From JBPEXY01 sp052031065 (GTDB lineage Bacteria > Pseudomonadota > Gammaproteobacteria > Immundisolibacterales > Immundisolibacteraceae): a stretch of DNA of 8,916 bases. Position 1 is the first letter of the stretch; each line of letters begins with the position of its first letter. Both the position numbers and the translations under genes were made by a program. The notes beneath the pieces were generated by a model that was not told the DNA's origin, made no database searches, and saw only the letters and a list, made by a program, of their open reading frames with translations. The stretch covers positions 1 to 8,916 of the forward strand of contig JBPEXY010000064.1 in the NCBI GenBank assembly GCA_052031065.1. Reading direction: 5' to 3'. Positions 1-7,038 of this stretch are shown here, piece by piece.

Positions 1-636
1 GTCTGTGCGTTACTGGAGGCACAGAAATCTGCCAAGGGGCAGGTGGTTGATGCGGCAATGGTCGATGGCACCGCGACCCTCACTGGCATGTTTTTTAGCA
101 TGCAGCAGACCGGTATGTGGAACGACGAGCGCGGCACCAACATGCTCGATACCGGTTCTCATTACTATGAAACCTATGAAACAAGTGACGGTAAATGGGT
201 CTCTATCGGCTCAATGGAACCACAGTTTTACGCTGAGTTGGTTGAAAAAACCGGGGTTGATCCCGAGCTGTTCAAACCGCAGGTCGATCCCTCATCCTGG
301 GATGCCTGCAAGGCGGAGTTGACCCGCGTATTCAAGACCAAAACCCGTGACGAGTGGTGCGAGATCATGGAGGGCAGCGATGTCTGTTTTGCGCCGGTGC
401 TATCTCTGAGTGAGGCGCCGGACCATCCGCACATGAAGGCGCGCAGCACCTTTATAGAAGTGGATGGCATTCACCAGCCGGCACCGGCACCCCGTTTTAG
501 CCGTACACCGGGTGAGGTTCGTCATGGCACCCACAAACCCGGAGCAGACTCGGTGCAGGTGCTTGTGGACTGGGGCTTTGGCAAGGATGAAGTTGACCAG
601 CTGCAGGCCGATGGCGTGATCCCTGGCAAAGAATGA
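1..636 (+). CDS. CoA-transferase family III protein, alpha-methylacyl-CoA racemase type (5' truncated)
   Basis: This is the C-terminal 211 residues of a CaiB/BaiF (family III CoA-transferase) protein; the frame is open from base 1 and the start lies upstream of the window. The fragment closely resembles alpha-methylacyl-CoA racemases such as mycobacterial MCR: GKGQVVDAAMVDGTATL near its beginning, then MWNDERGTNMLDTG, YYETYETSDGKW and SMEPQFYAEL, ending with APRFSRTPGE. These enzymes epimerise 2-methylacyl-CoA esters so that branched-chain acids can enter beta-oxidation. The Glu of MEPQFY (codon 217-219) aligns, from memory of the MCR sequence, with its conserved Glu241; the catalytic His/Asp pair would lie before the window. 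The C-terminus is complete, ending KE with TGA. A formyl-CoA-type transferase is less likely because the racemase-specific MLDTG and EPQFY blocks are present. The next gene begins 46 nt downstream on the same strand. Confidence 0.88.
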   Translation, partial: VCALLEAQKSAKGQVVDAAMVDGTATLTGMFFSMQQTGMWNDERGTNMLDTGSHYYETYETSDGKWVSIGSMEPQFYAELVEKTGVDPELFKPQVDPSSWDACKAELTRVFKTKTRDEWCEIMEGSDVCFAPVLSLSEAPDHPHMKARSTFIEVDGIHQPAPAPRFSRTPGEVRHGTHKPGADSVQVLVDWGFGKDEVDQLQADGVIPGKE

Positions 637-682
637 TCTTTCCCCTGGCTAATGTGGCTGAAACTGGAAATTTGGGCTAGAT

Positions 683-1795
683 GTGACCAGCAATAACGAC
701 ACGGCTGTTGAGGGCCAACCGTCGGTGCGCCCTATCGGACTCTGGCTGGCCATGCTGTTTTTAATAGCTGGGGCAGTTACTGCCGGATTCGGCGGCTTCA
801 AAATTACCGCCAGCTGGTACAACGAAGCTACGGCGAAGCCCAGTGGGGTGTTTGCGCTGCAGCCTGGTGGCAGTGCGCTGGTGATTAATAACCACCAGGT
901 CGATGCAACCCGACGCGTGCATCTGGCGGTGCGGCTGGAACAGCACGAGGTCGATCCGCTGGCTGCAGATCCCGATTACAGTTACCCGTTTAGCTATCAG
1001 GTTGCCGATGATCAGGGTAATCCGCTGTTTGAGCAAAATGGCGTGATCGCTGCGGGTCAGGGCTGGACCATTTCTCGCAAAGAGGACTTGGGAGGGCTGC
1101 CTGGAAACCAGCCAACGGACAGACAGCGGCGCGTGGTTGAACATCGACTGCAGCTGTTTCAGGTGCCATATCCGGGGCTGATGAACGTCAGTTTTACCCT
1201 GGGTGAGGAGCAGCAACGCGCGGCTTCAGCGGCGGCGGTAAACCTGCTGGTCTACGACGGTGCGTCCACCGATGTGCGTGGTTTGATTGTCGGTGCCAGT
1301 CTGTTTGCGGTGGGTGCGCTGGTTGGGCTGTTTGGTCTGATACTGGCGCTCAGTCATGCCCTCAGTGGGCGGGCTGGTCAACCGCTTGCTGCTGCGGCTA
1401 CGGGTGGAGATGGCGCGGGCGCACAGCAGAGCAGCGGAGGAGCCGCTTCCGGTCTCAGCGATGATCAGATTCGCATCTGGGGAATGTGGTGTCATCTTTC
1501 CGCGCTGGCGGGTCTGGTGATACCGTTCGGTAATGTGATCGGGCCGCTGGTGATCTGGTTAGTGCAACGGGATAAATCGCCATTTATTGACGACCAGGGT
1601 AAAGAGGCGATTAATTTTCAGTTATCGTTACTGATCTATTCGGCGGTCTGTTTTCTCGCCATTTTGATTCTGGTCGGGCTGTTGCTGTTGATCGCACTCA
1701 GTTTTGGCGCGCTGGCACTGACGATCATTGCCTCGATACAGGCGCGTCAGGGGGTTGCTTATCGTTATCCGCTGATTGTTCGTTTTATTCGGTGA
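683..1795 (+). CDS. DUF4870 (Tic20-like) membrane protein with large extracytoplasmic N-terminal region
   Basis: This 370-residue protein has two parts. Residues 262-368 are a recognisable DUF4870 domain: IWGMWCHLSALAGL, then GNVIGPLVIWL, the hallmark DDQGKEAINFQ (303-313), two hydrophobic helices (about 311-355) and the closing YRYPLIVRFI. Residues 1-261 are not part of that family. They comprise a membrane segment at about 17-39, a polar stretch of about 155 residues (40-195) probably outside the cytoplasm, a second membrane segment at about 198-224, and a Gly/Ala/Ser-rich linker (about 228-258). Most DUF4870 proteins are only about 100-130 residues, so this is a composite. GTG at 683 is chosen because an in-frame stop lies just upstream (659-661) and the next Met (residue 24) would remove half of the first helix; the ribosome site (GGAAA, 666-670) is poor. 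The family's function is unknown, and I do not recognise the N-terminal region. Confidence 0.82.
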   Translation: MTSNNDTAVEGQPSVRPIGLWLAMLFLIAGAVTAGFGGFKITASWYNEATAKPSGVFALQPGGSALVINNHQVDATRRVHLAVRLEQHEVDPLAADPDYSYPFSYQVADDQGNPLFEQNGVIAAGQGWTISRKEDLGGLPGNQPTDRQRRVVEHRLQLFQVPYPGLMNVSFTLGEEQQRAASAAAVNLLVYDGASTDVRGLIVGASLFAVGALVGLFGLILALSHALSGRAGQPLAAAATGGDGAGAQQSSGGAASGLSDDQIRIWGMWCHLSALAGLVIPFGNVIGPLVIWLVQRDKSPFIDDQGKEAINFQLSLLIYSAVCFLAILILVGLLLLIALSFGALALTIIASIQARQGVAYRYPLIVRFIR

Positions 1796-1861
1796 GGTCG
1801 CGGTTTCCGGCATTGCCAGCACCCGCATAAATATTTTCGGGCTTATCATTAACATTCGTGC

Positions 1862-1869
1862 AAGGAGAT
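1862..1869 (+). promoter_or_regulatory. Strong Shine-Dalgarno of the DUF4405-like gene
   Basis: AAGGAGAT ends nine bases before ATG 1879. It is the strongest ribosome-binding site in the window and decides the start of the DUF4405-like gene over the in-frame GTG at 1858, which precedes it. Confidence 0.75.
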
Positions 1870-1878
1870 CCATCGACT

Positions 1879-2217
1879 ATGAGCATGACCCGCAAGATCA
1901 TCGACATCATTCTGTTTGTCTCATTCATCGCCATGTCCACCTCCGGCATAATGATGTTTGTGGTGGAGAAACCTTCTTTTTCCATCCAGATGCACCCGGT
2001 GCATAAGCTGTTTGGGCTGGTAATGATTGCAGCTGTGATAGGTCATCTTGCCTATAACTACCGGATGTTGCTGAACTACCTGAAGACCACTGCGGTTGCG
2101 GTCACTGGTGGACTGATGGTGGTGCTGCTGGTGGTGCTGTACGGAGTAGCGCTGAATAATCAGTTGCCACCGGAACTGGCGGAAACCATGGATGCCGCAG
2201 CACTGCAGGCTGAGTAG
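1879..2217 (+). CDS. Small DUF4405-like three-helix membrane protein, possible haem binder
   Basis: This 112-residue protein has three predicted membrane helices: about 5-28, 43-60 and 72-94. The pattern STSGIMMF in the first helix, then HPVHKLFG and GHLAYNYRMLL, matches the general design of DUF4405 proteins. There, a His four residues before a Gly and another His 14 positions on (here H42 and H56, with an extra H39) resemble b-type haem ligands of cytochrome-b-like membrane subunits. Haem binding is an inference. ATG 1879 is chosen over GTG 1858 because AAGGAGAT (1862-1869) is a near-perfect Shine-Dalgarno sequence nine bases before it. The C-terminus after residue 94 is a short acidic polar tail. 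No cytochrome or dehydrogenase partner lies nearby. The gene is 83 nt downstream of the DUF4870 gene and may be co-transcribed with it. Confidence 0.75.
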   Translation: MSMTRKIIDIILFVSFIAMSTSGIMMFVVEKPSFSIQMHPVHKLFGLVMIAAVIGHLAYNYRMLLNYLKTTAVAVTGGLMVVLLVVLYGVALNNQLPPELAETMDAAALQAE

Positions 2218-2226
2218 CAGCCGCGA

Positions 2227-2275
2227 CCCAAACCTGACTAATCAGAATTGCAGAATCAGGTCAGGGGTTTTGGGG
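2227..2275 (+). promoter_or_regulatory. Imperfect hairpin between the DUF4405-like gene and phzF-like gene, overlapping the phzF leader
   Basis: CCTGAC (2233-2238) is perfectly complementary to GTCAGG (2260-2265). Beyond a two-base bulge, AAA (2230-2232) can pair with TTT and CCC (2227-2229) with GGG (2272-2274). The apical loop is about 21 nt and contains the direct repeat CAGAAT-TG-CAGAAT. The right arm ends only a few bases before ATG 2279 and contains both purine tracts (AGGGG at 2263-2267, GGGG at 2272-2275) that could serve as ribosome site. It could be a leaky terminator for the upstream gene or a structure that limits phzF translation; no clean U-tract follows. Folding was judged by eye only. 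Confidence 0.35.
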
Positions 2276-2278
2276 TAG

Positions 2279-3088
2279 ATGGCGGTCGTTAGCATTTACC
2301 AGGTTGATGCCTTCGCGGAAGCGCTCTTTGGCGGCAACCCGGCGGCGGTCTGTCTGTCGGGTGAGCCGCTGACAGACCAGCTCTGCCAGTCCATCGCGGC
2401 GGAAAATAACCTGTCAGAAACGGCTTTTATCTGTAATCGCCAAGGGCAATGGCAGATTCGCTGGTTCACCCCGACCAGCGAAGTGGAACTCTGCGGGCAT
2501 GCGACTCTGGCCGCCGGTTTCATATTGTTGGCAGTAGAGCGAGTGGCACAGCGCAAGATCACATTTGAGTCGCGGAGCGGTCCGCTGCAGGTTGAGCGGC
2601 GTGGCGAGGTTTACTGGCTTGATTTTCCTGCCTGGCCGCCACAGTTGGCAGTGGATGATCCGTTTCTGTTGCCGGCGTTGGGGGTCACCGAAAAGGATCT
2701 GGTTGCCCCACCGATGCTGCATAACGATTACCTGCTGGTGGTGAAAAGTCGTGCCGCAGTTGAAGGAATTGACCCCGATTTCCGTGCGTTGCGAAAGGCT
2801 CATGGCCGGGGAGTGATTGTTAGCGCAGCAGACGATGAGGTCGATTTTGTATCGCGCTTTTTTGCTCCCAAAGTGGGGGTAGATGAAGATCCGGTGACCG
2901 GATCAGCCCACTGTCTGTTAATTCCCTACTGGGCGGAGGCACTGGGTAAAATGGAAATGACGGCCCGGCAGCTGTCGAAGCGGGGCGGTCAGCTTCAATG
3001 CCGGCTGGTTAATGGCGCTTATGGTGATGACCGGGTCGCCATTGGTGGACGGGCACAGCTCTTTTTTAGCGGAACCCTGTCATTGTGA
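2279..3088 (+). CDS. PhzF-family isomerase-like protein (PhzF/DapF fold)
   Basis: This 269-residue protein has the full-length PhzF family layout. Motifs in order: QVDAFAEALFGGNPAAV (8-24), the catalytic block NNLSETAF with the conserved Glu at residue 47, WFTPTSEVELCGHATLAA (62-79), and in the second half-domain FFAPKVGVDEDPVTGSAH (194-211). The family includes PhzF, which isomerises dihydro-hydroxyanthranilate in phenazine synthesis, but most members, including this one, sit away from phenazine genes and have no known substrate. No other phz gene is present, so phenazine synthesis should not be assumed. No signal peptide; cytoplasmic. The start ATG follows the hairpin at 2227-2275 and has only a poorly placed G-rich ribosome site. 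The stop overlaps the GTG start of darP. Confidence 0.9.
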   Translation: MAVVSIYQVDAFAEALFGGNPAAVCLSGEPLTDQLCQSIAAENNLSETAFICNRQGQWQIRWFTPTSEVELCGHATLAAGFILLAVERVAQRKITFESRSGPLQVERRGEVYWLDFPAWPPQLAVDDPFLLPALGVTEKDLVAPPMLHNDYLLVVKSRAAVEGIDPDFRALRKAHGRGVIVSAADDEVDFVSRFFAPKVGVDEDPVTGSAHCLLIPYWAEALGKMEMTARQLSKRGGQLQCRLVNGAYGDDRVAIGGRAQLFFSGTLSL

Positions 3089-3645
3089 AGGAAGAAATCC
3101 ACGGTAGCGCTGATGAATCCGACCAGGCGGAGGTCAGTCGTAGTGAGGTCAAGAGGCAGGCGGAACGTTTACAGGAGTTGGGCAGGCAAATTTATCAGCT
3201 GCCAAAATCGCAGCGTGAGGCCTTGCCGCTGAGCGATGAGCTACGCGCTGCTTTCACGGAAGCGGACCGGATCAGCCACACCAATGCGCTACGTCGACAT
3301 TTTCAGTATGTCGGCAAACTGATGCGCCAGATCGACCAGCAACCCTTGCTTGATGCGCTGGAACTCAATGGTCGTGGCGGCCGCCCAAAATCGCCTGACC
3401 CGTTGCTATCGCTGGTAGCCCAGCTGCTGGAAGAGGGCAGTCAGGGCATCGAGCAGTTACTGGTTGAGTATCCACTGATGGAGCGGCAACGATTGAATCA
3501 GCTCGTCAGAAACCTGCGCAAGGCGATCCAGAGTGCCGATACGTCAGCGCCAGGTGATACCACGCCCAGGTCAGCCGGGCAGCTTGAAAAGCAGCGTCTG
3601 GCCGAGAAAAAGCTCATTGCCTATCTGCGTGAGTTTTTCAGTTGA
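3085..3645 (+). CDS. darP: Ribosome-associated protein DarP (YjgA, DUF615)
   Basis: This 186-residue protein is close to the about 183 residues of E. coli DarP/YjgA. It carries the family's opening block SRSEVKRQAERLQELGRQI (18-36), then LPLSDELRAAFTEADRI (47-63), NALRRHFQYVGKLMRQID (67-84) and a helical C-terminus ending AYLREFF. DarP acts in late maturation of the 50S subunit. The acidic first 17 residues are typical of the family. The start is GTG at 3085 in a GTGA overlap with the phzF-like stop, which implies translational coupling; the upstream ribosome site is weak (GGAA, 3071-3074). The commonly seen neighbour pmbA/tldE is not here. Downstream are 95 nt without a gene. Confidence 0.93.
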   Translation: MKEEIHGSADESDQAEVSRSEVKRQAERLQELGRQIYQLPKSQREALPLSDELRAAFTEADRISHTNALRRHFQYVGKLMRQIDQQPLLDALELNGRGGRPKSPDPLLSLVAQLLEEGSQGIEQLLVEYPLMERQRLNQLVRNLRKAIQSADTSAPGDTTPRSAGQLEKQRLAEKKLIAYLREFFS

Positions 3646-3728
3646 TCCGTTGCCGGTTGCGAGTCTCTATTGCTGGTGCGTGATCCGCCGCTTCAGGCAC
3701 TTTACAGCGTCAGTTTTTAACCATTTCT

Positions 3729-3743
3729 GAGGTCTATCCCTTG
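3729..3743 (+). promoter_or_regulatory. Ribosome site supporting the TTG start of hpt
   Basis: GAGG at 3729-3732 lies eight bases before the TTG at 3741. The first in-frame ATG comes only at residue 54 (inside LVLMVPRGG), which would delete part of the phosphoribosyltransferase core, so the TTG is the likely start. Confidence 0.65.
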
Positions 3744-4307
3744 TTATCCAGTTCATCGATATCTCCCCTGTTGGCTGAGGCGGTCGCTGTGCGTAAGAGT
3801 GCCGACCAGCTCTTTAGCCAGGCTGTAGTGACCGAGGCGATTAAGCGGCTCGCCGCGGAAGTGAGCAGCCGTTTTGGCGATACTAACCCACTGGTGTTGA
3901 TGGTGCCGAGAGGTGGCTGTTATGTGGCGGCGAAACTGATGGAGCTGCTGGATTTTCCTTTAGAGTTTGATTTGCTGCAGCTCACTCGTTACCAGAACCA
4001 GACCAGCGGTGGTGAGCTGGAGGTGCGTGCCACGCCAGCGACTAAGCTGCAGGGTCGGCACCTGATAATTGTCGATGACATTCTTGATCAGGGCATCACC
4101 CTGCAAGCGTTGATCGATTTCTGCGCATTGCGAAATCCGGCATCGGTCAGTTCACTGGTGCTGGTTGACAAGCAATGCCAGAGAGCCGTTGATATCGAGG
4201 CTGATCTGGTCGGAATTCGCGCACCTGATCGTTACCTGTTCGGGTGCGGTATGGACTACAAAGGTTACTGGCGCAACCTGCCGGCGATCTATGCGGTGGC
4301 AGAATGA
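3741..4307 (+). CDS. hpt: Hypoxanthine(-guanine) phosphoribosyltransferase
   Basis: This purine phosphoribosyltransferase (188 residues) converts hypoxanthine (and probably guanine) plus PRPP to IMP/GMP in the cytoplasm. Visible motifs: the diphosphate-binding loop VPRGG (55-59), a flexible loop around LTRYQNQTSGGELEV (81-95), the PRPP signature LIIVDDILDQGIT (108-120) with D116 at the catalytic base position, the purine-contacting Lys of LVDK (K144), and the C-terminal block PDRYLFGCGMDYKGYWRNLP, which parallels PDKFVVGYALDYNEYFRDL of human HPRT. VPRGG replaces the LKGG of the human enzyme. The start is TTG (see the ribosome site). The stop overlaps the ATG of the MTI phosphorylase gene (ATGA). 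That neighbour makes hypoxanthine as product, strongly suggesting a shared salvage role. Confidence 0.92.
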   Translation: MLSSSSISPLLAEAVAVRKSADQLFSQAVVTEAIKRLAAEVSSRFGDTNPLVLMVPRGGCYVAAKLMELLDFPLEFDLLQLTRYQNQTSGGELEVRATPATKLQGRHLIIVDDILDQGITLQALIDFCALRNPASVSSLVLVDKQCQRAVDIEADLVGIRAPDRYLFGCGMDYKGYWRNLPAIYAVAE

Positions 4308-5086
4308 GTCCCGCTGAAATGACCAATCGCGATAACCGCAGGCTGGCGGTGATGAGTGGCACCGGTGCTGATGCTATCGAAGGCCTACAGGTGATCAGCA
4401 GGCCCGAATTAACCACGCCGTTTGGACCACCCTCACCGGGGCTGGCGCTGGTGGAGTGGCAGGGTCGACCGCTGGTGCATCTGCCGCGCCACGGCAGTGA
4501 CCACTCATTGGCCCCCCACCGTATCAACTACCGGGCAAACCTTTATGCGTTGCAGCAGCTCGGTGTCGGCAGGGTGTTTGCGCTCGGGGCGGTAGGCGGT
4601 ATCCACGCCGATTTGCTTGCCCCAGGGGCACTGGCGGTGCCCGATCAGGTGGTCGACTACACCTGGGGTCGCGAAATGAGCTTTTTTGATGGCGAGTCCG
4701 GTCCGCTGGAGCATTGTGATTTCACCTGGCCTTTTGCACAGCCTCTACGTGAAATTTTGATCACCGCAGCAGCAGAGCTGGGGGTAGTGGCGCTGGATGG
4801 TGGTGTTTATGGTGTGACACAGGGCCCGCGACTGGAGACAGTGGCCGAGATCAACCGATTGCAACGCGACGGCTGTGACCTGGTCGGTATGACCGCGATG
4901 CCTGAGGCGATACTGGCGCGGGAACTGGGTATCGAATATGCAATGCTGACGGTTACCGTCAATGCGGCTGCCGGACGTGGTAATGTGCCGATTCTGGAAG
5001 AATTTGAAACGCAGACCGAAGCAGCCATTGCAGGGGCTGTTGCTGTACTTGAGCGGGCAGTAACGCTGGCGGTGGAGTGTGGCTAG
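4304..5086 (+). CDS. S-methyl-5'-thioinosine phosphorylase (MTAP/PNP family)
   Basis: This 260-residue protein belongs to the trimeric purine nucleoside phosphorylase/MTA phosphorylase family. Motifs: phosphate-binding LPRHG (60-64), PHRINYRAN (71-79), GAVGGI (95-100), YGVTQGPRLETVAEI (169-183), VGMTAMPEAILARE (194-207) and TVTVNAAAG (216-224). N220 sits where adenine-specific MTA phosphorylases have Asp (TDYDCW in human MTAP), which favours a 6-oxopurine such as methylthioinosine; the sequence resembles Pseudomonas aeruginosa PA3004, a known MTI phosphorylase. The reaction would give hypoxanthine and 5-methylthioribose-1-phosphate. ATG 4304 is chosen for its ATGA overlap with hpt; ATG 4319 (M6) is possible, and starts farther upstream inside hpt are unlikely. 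The stop shares CTAG with the stop of convergent uup. Plain MTA phosphorylase is the main alternative. Confidence 0.87.
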   Translation: MSPAEMTNRDNRRLAVMSGTGADAIEGLQVISRPELTTPFGPPSPGLALVEWQGRPLVHLPRHGSDHSLAPHRINYRANLYALQQLGVGRVFALGAVGGIHADLLAPGALAVPDQVVDYTWGREMSFFDGESGPLEHCDFTWPFAQPLREILITAAAELGVVALDGGVYGVTQGPRLETVAEINRLQRDGCDLVGMTAMPEAILARELGIEYAMLTVTVNAAAGRGNVPILEEFETQTEAAIAGAVAVLERAVTLAVECG

Positions 5087-7008
5087 TCGCTCTGTTCCAA
5101 CTCTTCCCAGCGTTCAAAAGCCTGTTCCAGCTCTACTTCCAGTTTGGCCAGGTGCTGTTGTGCCTCGCTAATCTGCGGCGCCGGCTGTTTAAAAAAATCG
5201 CTGCCAGCCATCTGCTGGTGTAGCTTACCAATGTTGGCCTCCAGTTCAGCAATACGATCCGGCAGCTGTTCCAGCTCCCGTTGCAGCTTGTAACTCAACT
5301 TCCGCGATCTGTTTTTTGCCGGCGGTTTCTGTTGAGGGGACGAGTCAGGTGCTATCTTTACTGGCGGTTTGGCCCCTGCGTTCTCGGTGACCCGGGCCGG
5401 TTCGGGGCGCTGTCGAAGCCAGTCGTCATAGCCTCCAACATATTCGCGCAGCTGATAACCGCCGCTTTCCTGCTGTTCAAAGGCCAGGGTGCTGGTGACC
5501 AGGTTGTTCAGAAACGTACGATCATGACTGATCAGCAGCAGAGTGCCGTCGTAGCCGCTGAGCAGCTCTTCCAGTAGCTCCAGGGTTTCGATATCGAGGT
5601 CGTTGGTCGGTTCATCCAGCACCAGCAGATTGCCCGGTCGGGTAAACAGTTTAGCCAGTAAAACCCGCGCCCGTTCACCGCCGGAGAGCGCGCTGACTGG
5701 TGTTCGCGCTCGCTGTGGAGAGAACAGGAAATCCTGCAGATAACCGATGATATGTTTGCGCTGACCAGCCACTTCGACATGGCTTTCACCCTCGGCGACA
5801 TTGTCGGCGATTGATTTATCCTCATCGAGCGCGGCGCGCAGCTGGTCAAAATAGAGCGGCTGGAGTTTGGTGCCCAGCTCGACGCTGCCGGAGGTGGGAT
5901 TTAACTCGCCGAGGAGCAGTTTGATCAGCGTCGATTTGCCGCAGCCGTTGGGGCCGATGATGCCGACCCGGTCGCCGCGCAGGATGGTGGTGCTGAAATG
6001 GTTGATGAGTTCCTGGTTTGACTGACCATCCCAGTGGTAACTTAGATCAGTCGCTTCCACCACCAGTTTGCCGGAACGTTCGCCGCTACTGAGGTTGAGT
6101 TGCGACCGGCCAACCGTCTGGCGCCTCTGTTGGCGCTCTTCACGCATTTTCTTGAGTGCCCTGACGCGTCCTTCATTGCGGGTGCGACGCGCCTTGATGC
6201 CCTGGCGAATCCAGGTCTCTTCCTGGCTTAGTCTTTTGTCAAACTGCGCTTCCGCTTCAGCCTCTGCTTTGAGTAATTCACTGCGGCGGCGGAGAAAGTT
6301 TTCGTAACTGCCGGGGAATGAGATCAACCGTCCCCGTTCGATCTCCACCACCCGGGTCGCTACGGCCTGCATAAAACTGCGGTCATGGGTGACCAGTAGC
6401 ACGGCGCCGCGAAACCCTTTAACAAACTCTTCCAGCCAGTCGATTGCCTCGATGTCGAGGTGATTGGTCGGCTCGTCGAGCAGCAGTAGGTCGGGTTCCT
6501 GTACCAGCGCCCGGGCGAGCAGTACCCGCCGGCGCAAGCCGCCGGACAGCGATGCGAATTGCGCTGTTGACGGTAACTGCAGGCGCGAAATGGTGGCGTC
6601 AATACGTGGGCGAATCAGCCATCCACCCAGCTGGTCGATCTGTTGATGTAACTGATCGAGTTTCTGTAATTGCGAATCGGTAGCTGATTGATCGGCGCAG
6701 TGCTGGTACTGCGCCAGCAGCCGTCCTTCCGCTCCGAGTCCCGACGCGACCACTTCAAACACTGTTTGATCCGTCTCTCCCGGCAACTCCTGTTCGAGGG
6801 ATGCGATGCGTGTCGACTGGCTGCTCTCAATGACGCCATCATCGGCTTGCTGAACACCAGCAACGATTTTCAGCAGGGTCGATTTGCCACAGCCGTTACG
6901 TCCTAGCAGGGCGATTTTTTCTCCCGCTTCGACAGTCAGGTTGATGCTATCAAGGAGTGGCTCTGCGCCAAAAGCGAGGGAGATGTCGCGTAGGGTAACG
7001 AGTGGCAT
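5083..7008 (-). CDS. uup: ABC-F family ATPase Uup
   Basis: This 641-residue cytoplasmic protein has two ABC ATPase domains and no membrane segment. Domain 1: Walker A GRNGCGKST (36-44), signature LSGGLRRR (154-161), Walker B LLLLDEPT with E179, switch H208. The ABC-F linker spans about 235-315 and includes WIRQGIKARRTRNEGRVRAL, nearly identical to E. coli Uup. Domain 2: Walker A GPNGCGKST (352-360), signature LSGGER (441-446), Walker B with E466, switch H495. A Pro/Lys-rich spacer (about 534-568) leads to the Uup C-terminal coiled coil (569-640: LSYKLQRELEQLP to ELEQAFERWEELE), which binds DNA in E. coli and separates Uup from EttA and YheS. Uup acts on ribosomes and affects precise transposon excision and replication-fork handling. 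The start ATG has AAGAG five bases upstream. The gene converges on the MTI phosphorylase gene with a 4-nt overlap. Confidence 0.96.
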   Translation of the reverse strand: MPLVTLRDISLAFGAEPLLDSINLTVEAGEKIALLGRNGCGKSTLLKIVAGVQQADDGVIESSQSTRIASLEQELPGETDQTVFEVVASGLGAEGRLLAQYQHCADQSATDSQLQKLDQLHQQIDQLGGWLIRPRIDATISRLQLPSTAQFASLSGGLRRRVLLARALVQEPDLLLLDEPTNHLDIEAIDWLEEFVKGFRGAVLLVTHDRSFMQAVATRVVEIERGRLISFPGSYENFLRRRSELLKAEAEAEAQFDKRLSQEETWIRQGIKARRTRNEGRVRALKKMREERQQRRQTVGRSQLNLSSGERSGKLVVEATDLSYHWDGQSNQELINHFSTTILRGDRVGIIGPNGCGKSTLIKLLLGELNPTSGSVELGTKLQPLYFDQLRAALDEDKSIADNVAEGESHVEVAGQRKHIIGYLQDFLFSPQRARTPVSALSGGERARVLLAKLFTRPGNLLVLDEPTNDLDIETLELLEELLSGYDGTLLLISHDRTFLNNLVTSTLAFEQQESGGYQLREYVGGYDDWLRQRPEPARVTENAGAKPPVKIAPDSSPQQKPPAKNRSRKLSYKLQRELEQLPDRIAELEANIGKLHQQMAGSDFFKQPAPQISEAQQHLAKLEVELEQAFERWEELEQSD

Positions 7009-7038
7009 GAATGCTCTTGAAGGGGAAGTGGGCTAAAT

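Noticed and set aside
761..1216. Long antisense open frame opposite the DUF4870 gene
   Set aside because: No recognisable domain, and the composition is that of a reverse-strand shadow of a real gene. The same applies to antisense frames at 2414-2803, 4147-4527 and 8193-8588.
1858..1878. Upstream GTG start for the DUF4405-like gene
   Set aside because: It would place the near-perfect Shine-Dalgarno AAGGAGAT inside the gene; ATG 1879 is correctly spaced after it.
2279..3088. Phenazine biosynthesis locus
   Set aside because: Only a PhzF-family protein is present with no other phz gene; most members of this family do not make phenazines.
3646..3740. Possible promoter or small RNA in the darP-hpt gap (for example TTTACA at 3701)
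   Set aside because: No -10 at proper spacing and no stable hairpin; apart from the hpt ribosome site I see nothing in it.
4244..4303. Earlier ATG start for the MTI phosphorylase gene inside hpt
   Set aside because: It would add 20 residues unlike the family and overlap hpt by 64 bases; the ATGA overlap at 4304 is the usual arrangement.
5281..5577. Plus-strand open frames opposite uup (also 6068-6307 and 6444-6683)
   Set aside because: uup is intact and well conserved on the other strand; these translations are Arg/Ser-rich with no family resemblance.
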